From NCBI GenBank assembly GCA_019323355.1, contig JAHWHI010000038.1, positions 1 to 15,522 of the forward strand: a stretch of 15,522 bases of DNA, in the 5' to 3' direction. Positions 13,016-15,522 of the stretch are shown in pieces; the stretch's first letter is position 1; each line of letters opens with the position of its first letter. A program made the translations under genes and the position numbers. The notes below the pieces were generated by a model. The model saw nothing but the letters and a program-made list of their open reading frames with translations, was not told where the DNA came from and made no database searches. The stretch comes from Candidatus Woesearchaeota archaeon. GTDB taxonomy: Archaea; Nanobdellota; Nanobdellia; Woesearchaeales; WJKV01.

Positions 13016-15439
13016 ATGAAAAACAAAAAAGAGGCCTTTATTCTATGGTTTGATGAACTGTCTATCAAAGATGTTCCTCTAGTTGGAGGAAAGACAGCCT
13101 CCCTTGGCGAGATGTACAGGACACTCGCAAAAAAAGGTGTTGCTGTCCCTTATGGTTTTGCAGTCTCTGCCTATGCGTACAAATATCTGATCGAGACAAC
13201 AGGGATAGAGAAAGATATCAAACGGATATTGAAAGGCCTTAATGTCCATAATCTTAAAGATCTTCAGGAGCGCGGAGGCAGGATCCGTGCATTGATCCGG
13301 AGGACAGAGTTTCCAGAAGAACTGAACAAAGCCATCTCAAAAGCGTACAAAAGGATGTGCAAGCTTTATGGAAATAATTGCAGTGTCGCAGTCCGTTCAT
13401 CTGCAACTGCAGAGGATCTTCCTGGCGCGAGCTTTGCAGGACAGCAGGAAACTTTCCTTAATGTGACTGGCGAGCATGATCTGATCGAGGCCTGCAAAGA
13501 TTGTTTTGCATCGTTATTCACTAACCGTGCGATATCCTATCGTGTTGACAAAGGCTTCAGCCATTTCCAGGTGTATCTTTCTATTGCTGTGCAGAAGATG
13601 GTGCGGAGTGATAAATCCTGTTCAGGCGTTATGTTTTCAGTTGACACAGAATCCGGATTCAAGGACGTAGTTTTGATAAATGGTGCCTGGGGGCTTGGAG
13701 AGAATATTGTGCAGGGTGCTGTGAATCCTGACGAGTTTTTTGTGTTCAAACCGACATTGAAAGGACGGTATAATCCAATATTATCCAAACGCTTGGGAGA
13801 GAAAGAAAAGAAGATGATCTATGCTTCTGGAGGTCCTCGTCCAGTAAAAAATATTCCCACAACTGAAAAAGAGAAAAAGTCTTTTGTTCTTAATGACAAA
13901 GAAATAATCCAGCTAGCAAAATGGGCTGTAGTTATAGAGGAGCATTATTCAAAAGTACATAACAGATGGACTCCGATGGACATGGAGTGGGCAAAGGACG
14001 GTGTGTCTGGTAAATTATTTATTGTGCAGGCACGTCCAGAGACTGTTGTCAGCCAAAGGGCGAAAAACATTGTCGAGGAATATAGTCTGACACAATTCGG
14101 AAAAATTCTTGCAGAGGGCCGTAGTATTGGAGATAAAATCGGTCTAGGAAAAGCCCGTGTGATTAAGAATGTAAAAGATATCCATAATTTCAAAAAAGGA
14201 GAAGTTCTGGTCACTGAGATGACAGATCCTGACTGGGAGCCTATCATGAAGATCGCATCTGCGATTGTGACTGACCACGGCGGCAGAACATGCCATGCTG
14301 CTATAATCGCGCGTGAGCTGGGGATTCCGTGCATTGTCGGTACTGAAAATGCAACACATTCTGTAAAGACCGGTGAGAAGGTAACAGTTGCCTGTTCTGA
14401 GGGAGAGGTCGGCAGGATATATTCTGGTTTTTTGAAGTATAAAATTGATAAGATCGACTTAAAAAAAGTTCCTAAGACAAAAACAAAGATAATGATGAAT
14501 GTCGGAACTCCTGACCGCGCGTTTGAACTTGCGAACCTGCCAAGCGCTGGTGTCGGTCTTGCACGCGAGGAATTCATCATCAGTTCTTATATCAAGATAC
14601 ATCCAAATGCTTTGATTAATTATAACAAATTGACAGATCACCATCTGAAAGAGCAGATCGATAAATTGACATTCATGTACCCAAAAGAAAAGAAAAAACA
14701 ATTTTATATCGACCGGCTTGCAGAGGGACTCGCATTGATAGCAGCAGCATTCTATCCGAATGATGTGATTGTGCGAACTTCTGATTTCAAGACAAATGAA
14801 TATGCAAATCTAATTGGTGGCACTTTGTATGAGCCTCACGAGGAGAATCCTATGATTGGTTGGAGAGGTGCTTCACGTTATTACAGTCCTGAATTCAAAG
14901 ATGCTTTTGCACTCGAGTGCAAGGCACTGAAAAAAGTCCGTGATGTCATGGGTCTCACGAATGTCAAAGTCATGATTCCTTTCTGCCGGACACTTGGCGA
15001 GGGAAAAATGGTTGTAAAAGAGATGGCAAAGAATGGGTTGAAAAGAGGGCAGAACAAACTAGAGATATATATGATGTGCGAGATCCCTTCTAATGTGATT
15101 CTAGTTGAAGAGTTCGCAAAGATCTTTGACGGTTTCTCAATTGGAACAAATGATCTTACACAGTTGACACTTGGTCTTGATCGAGACTCTGAACTAATTT
15201 CACATCTTTATGATGAGCGGAACACTGCTGTAAAATCAATGGTTGCTCGAGTTGTGTTAGGAGCTAAAAAAGCCCGACGGAAAATCGGAATCTGCGGAGA
15301 CGCTCCTTCAACTTATCCGGAGTTTGCGCAGTTTTTAGTGAAATGTCACATCGACAGTATTTCTCTTTCTCCTGACGCTGTCCTGAAAACAACTTTAAAG
15401 ATCGCAGAGATGGAGAAGAAGCTGAAAGTTAAGGCTTGA
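13016..15439 (+). CDS. ppsA: Phosphoenolpyruvate synthase
   Basis: This enzyme converts pyruvate, ATP and water to phosphoenolpyruvate, AMP and phosphate, the entry step of gluconeogenesis; in some archaea it also runs in the glycolytic direction. The 807-residue product has the N-terminal ATP-binding domain (VPLVGGKTASLGEM, AVRSSATAEDLPGASFAGQQ, GAWGLGENIVQGAVNPDEF). The swivelling phosphohistidine domain has TDHGGRTCHAAIIAREL, with the catalytic His at about residue 427. The C-terminal TIM-barrel PEP/pyruvate domain has FSIGTNDLTQLTLGLDRDS and GICGDAPS, which contains the conserved active-site Cys. The start is ATG 13016, supported by GAGGGG 3 bases upstream. The frame extends to a TTG at 12992, but that lies upstream of the predicted transcription start and lacks a ribosome binding site. 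Confidence 0.97.
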   Translation: MKNKKEAFILWFDELSIKDVPLVGGKTASLGEMYRTLAKKGVAVPYGFAVSAYAYKYLIETTGIEKDIKRILKGLNVHNLKDLQERGGRIRALIRRTEFPEELNKAISKAYKRMCKLYGNNCSVAVRSSATAEDLPGASFAGQQETFLNVTGEHDLIEACKDCFASLFTNRAISYRVDKGFSHFQVYLSIAVQKMVRSDKSCSGVMFSVDTESGFKDVVLINGAWGLGENIVQGAVNPDEFFVFKPTLKGRYNPILSKRLGEKEKKMIYASGGPRPVKNIPTTEKEKKSFVLNDKEIIQLAKWAVVIEEHYSKVHNRWTPMDMEWAKDGVSGKLFIVQARPETVVSQRAKNIVEEYSLTQFGKILAEGRSIGDKIGLGKARVIKNVKDIHNFKKGEVLVTEMTDPDWEPIMKIASAIVTDHGGRTCHAAIIARELGIPCIVGTENATHSVKTGEKVTVACSEGEVGRIYSGFLKYKIDKIDLKKVPKTKTKIMMNVGTPDRAFELANLPSAGVGLAREEFIISSYIKIHPNALINYNKLTDHHLKEQIDKLTFMYPKEKKKQFYIDRLAEGLALIAAAFYPNDVIVRTSDFKTNEYANLIGGTLYEPHEENPMIGWRGASRYYSPEFKDAFALECKALKKVRDVMGLTNVKVMIPFCRTLGEGKMVVKEMAKNGLKRGQNKLEIYMMCEIPSNVILVEEFAKIFDGFSIGTNDLTQLTLGLDRDSELISHLYDERNTAVKSMVARVVLGAKKARRKIGICGDAPSTYPEFAQFLVKCHIDSISLSPDAVLKTTLKIAEMEKKLKVKA

Positions 15440-15450
15440 TGTATCCCCGA

Positions 15451-15522
15451 CTAGATGTTGCCTCTGATTGTCCTTTGTATCTTGATTCTTTTCCTTTCCA
15501 TAGTCCACTCCACATTGGACTC
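15451..15522 (-). CDS. Possible 3' end of a minus-strand gene (partial)
   Basis: The minus strand from the window edge reads 23 residues (ESNVEWTMERKRIKIQRTIR, then GNI) to a TAG at 15451-15453. The residues and codons are typical of this genome, and the convergent arrangement with ppsA would be normal. The other minus frames, and one plus frame starting at ATG 15439, are also open over this short stretch, so the call is weak. The family is unknown. Confidence 0.3.
   Translation of the reverse strand, partial: ESNVEWTMERKRIKIQRTIRGNI

Noticed and set aside
13945..14580. Minus-strand open frame of 211 codons opposite ppsA
   Set aside because: It is antisense to the catalytic phosphohistidine region of ppsA and is a compositional shadow.
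15502..15521. Hairpin AGTCCA/TGGACT near the window end
   Set aside because: The stem is only 6 bp with an 8-base loop, lies within a possible coding frame, and is expected by chance.

Overview
The window looks like chromosomal DNA from an archaeon, most likely a DPANN-type lineage (Woesearchaeota/Pacearchaeota-like; this placement is inference). Archaeal markers are ribosomal protein eS1 (S3Ae), a stand-alone Bud32 kinase, an AbrB-PhoU fusion regulator, and BRE/TATA-like boxes about 25-37 bases upstream of most starts. Several genes appear leaderless, while others carry a GAGGGG-type Shine-Dalgarno. Alongside these sit two genes of bacterial style, mutS and gyrB, which suggests old acquisition of bacterial DNA-maintenance genes.

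Layout. 1-520 (-) holds the N-terminal part of a lipoprotein with beta-propeller-like strands. 617-1042 (+) is a small protein with a CoiA-like zinc finger and a second zinc ribbon. 1062-7256 is a minus-strand block, transcribed in the order gyrB, eS1, ferredoxin, bud32, mutS. eS1 and the ferredoxin are almost contiguous (2-base gap), while bud32 and mutS seem to have their own promoters. 7257-7844 is an intergenic stretch of about 590 bases. It contains a strong stem-loop with a GCAA loop on the minus strand, a 53-residue acidic ORF on the minus strand (7506-7667), and a TA-rich repeat cluster between divergent promoters.

7845-12378 (+) is a tight three-gene operon and the most interesting part of the window. 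It encodes an AbrB-PhoU regulator, a 784-residue protein joining a degenerate receiver-like domain to an APH-like kinase fold with an unusual catalytic loop, and a PHP-domain phosphoesterase. The first junction is an ATGA overlap and the second has 2 intervening bases. The set reads like a transcription regulator plus a phosphotransferase plus a phosphoesterase, possibly an undescribed phosphate- or nucleotide-related signalling unit. The substrate cannot be seen from the sequence.

12371-12924 (-) is a two-gene unit: a 34-residue single-helix membrane peptide whose stop overlaps the start of a 150-residue lipoprotein. It runs convergently into the PHP gene. 13016-15439 (+) is phosphoenolpyruvate synthase, a key enzyme of gluconeogenesis. 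The last 72 bases may hold the 3' end of a minus-strand gene. I saw no tRNA, rRNA, CRISPR array, insertion sequence or transposase.
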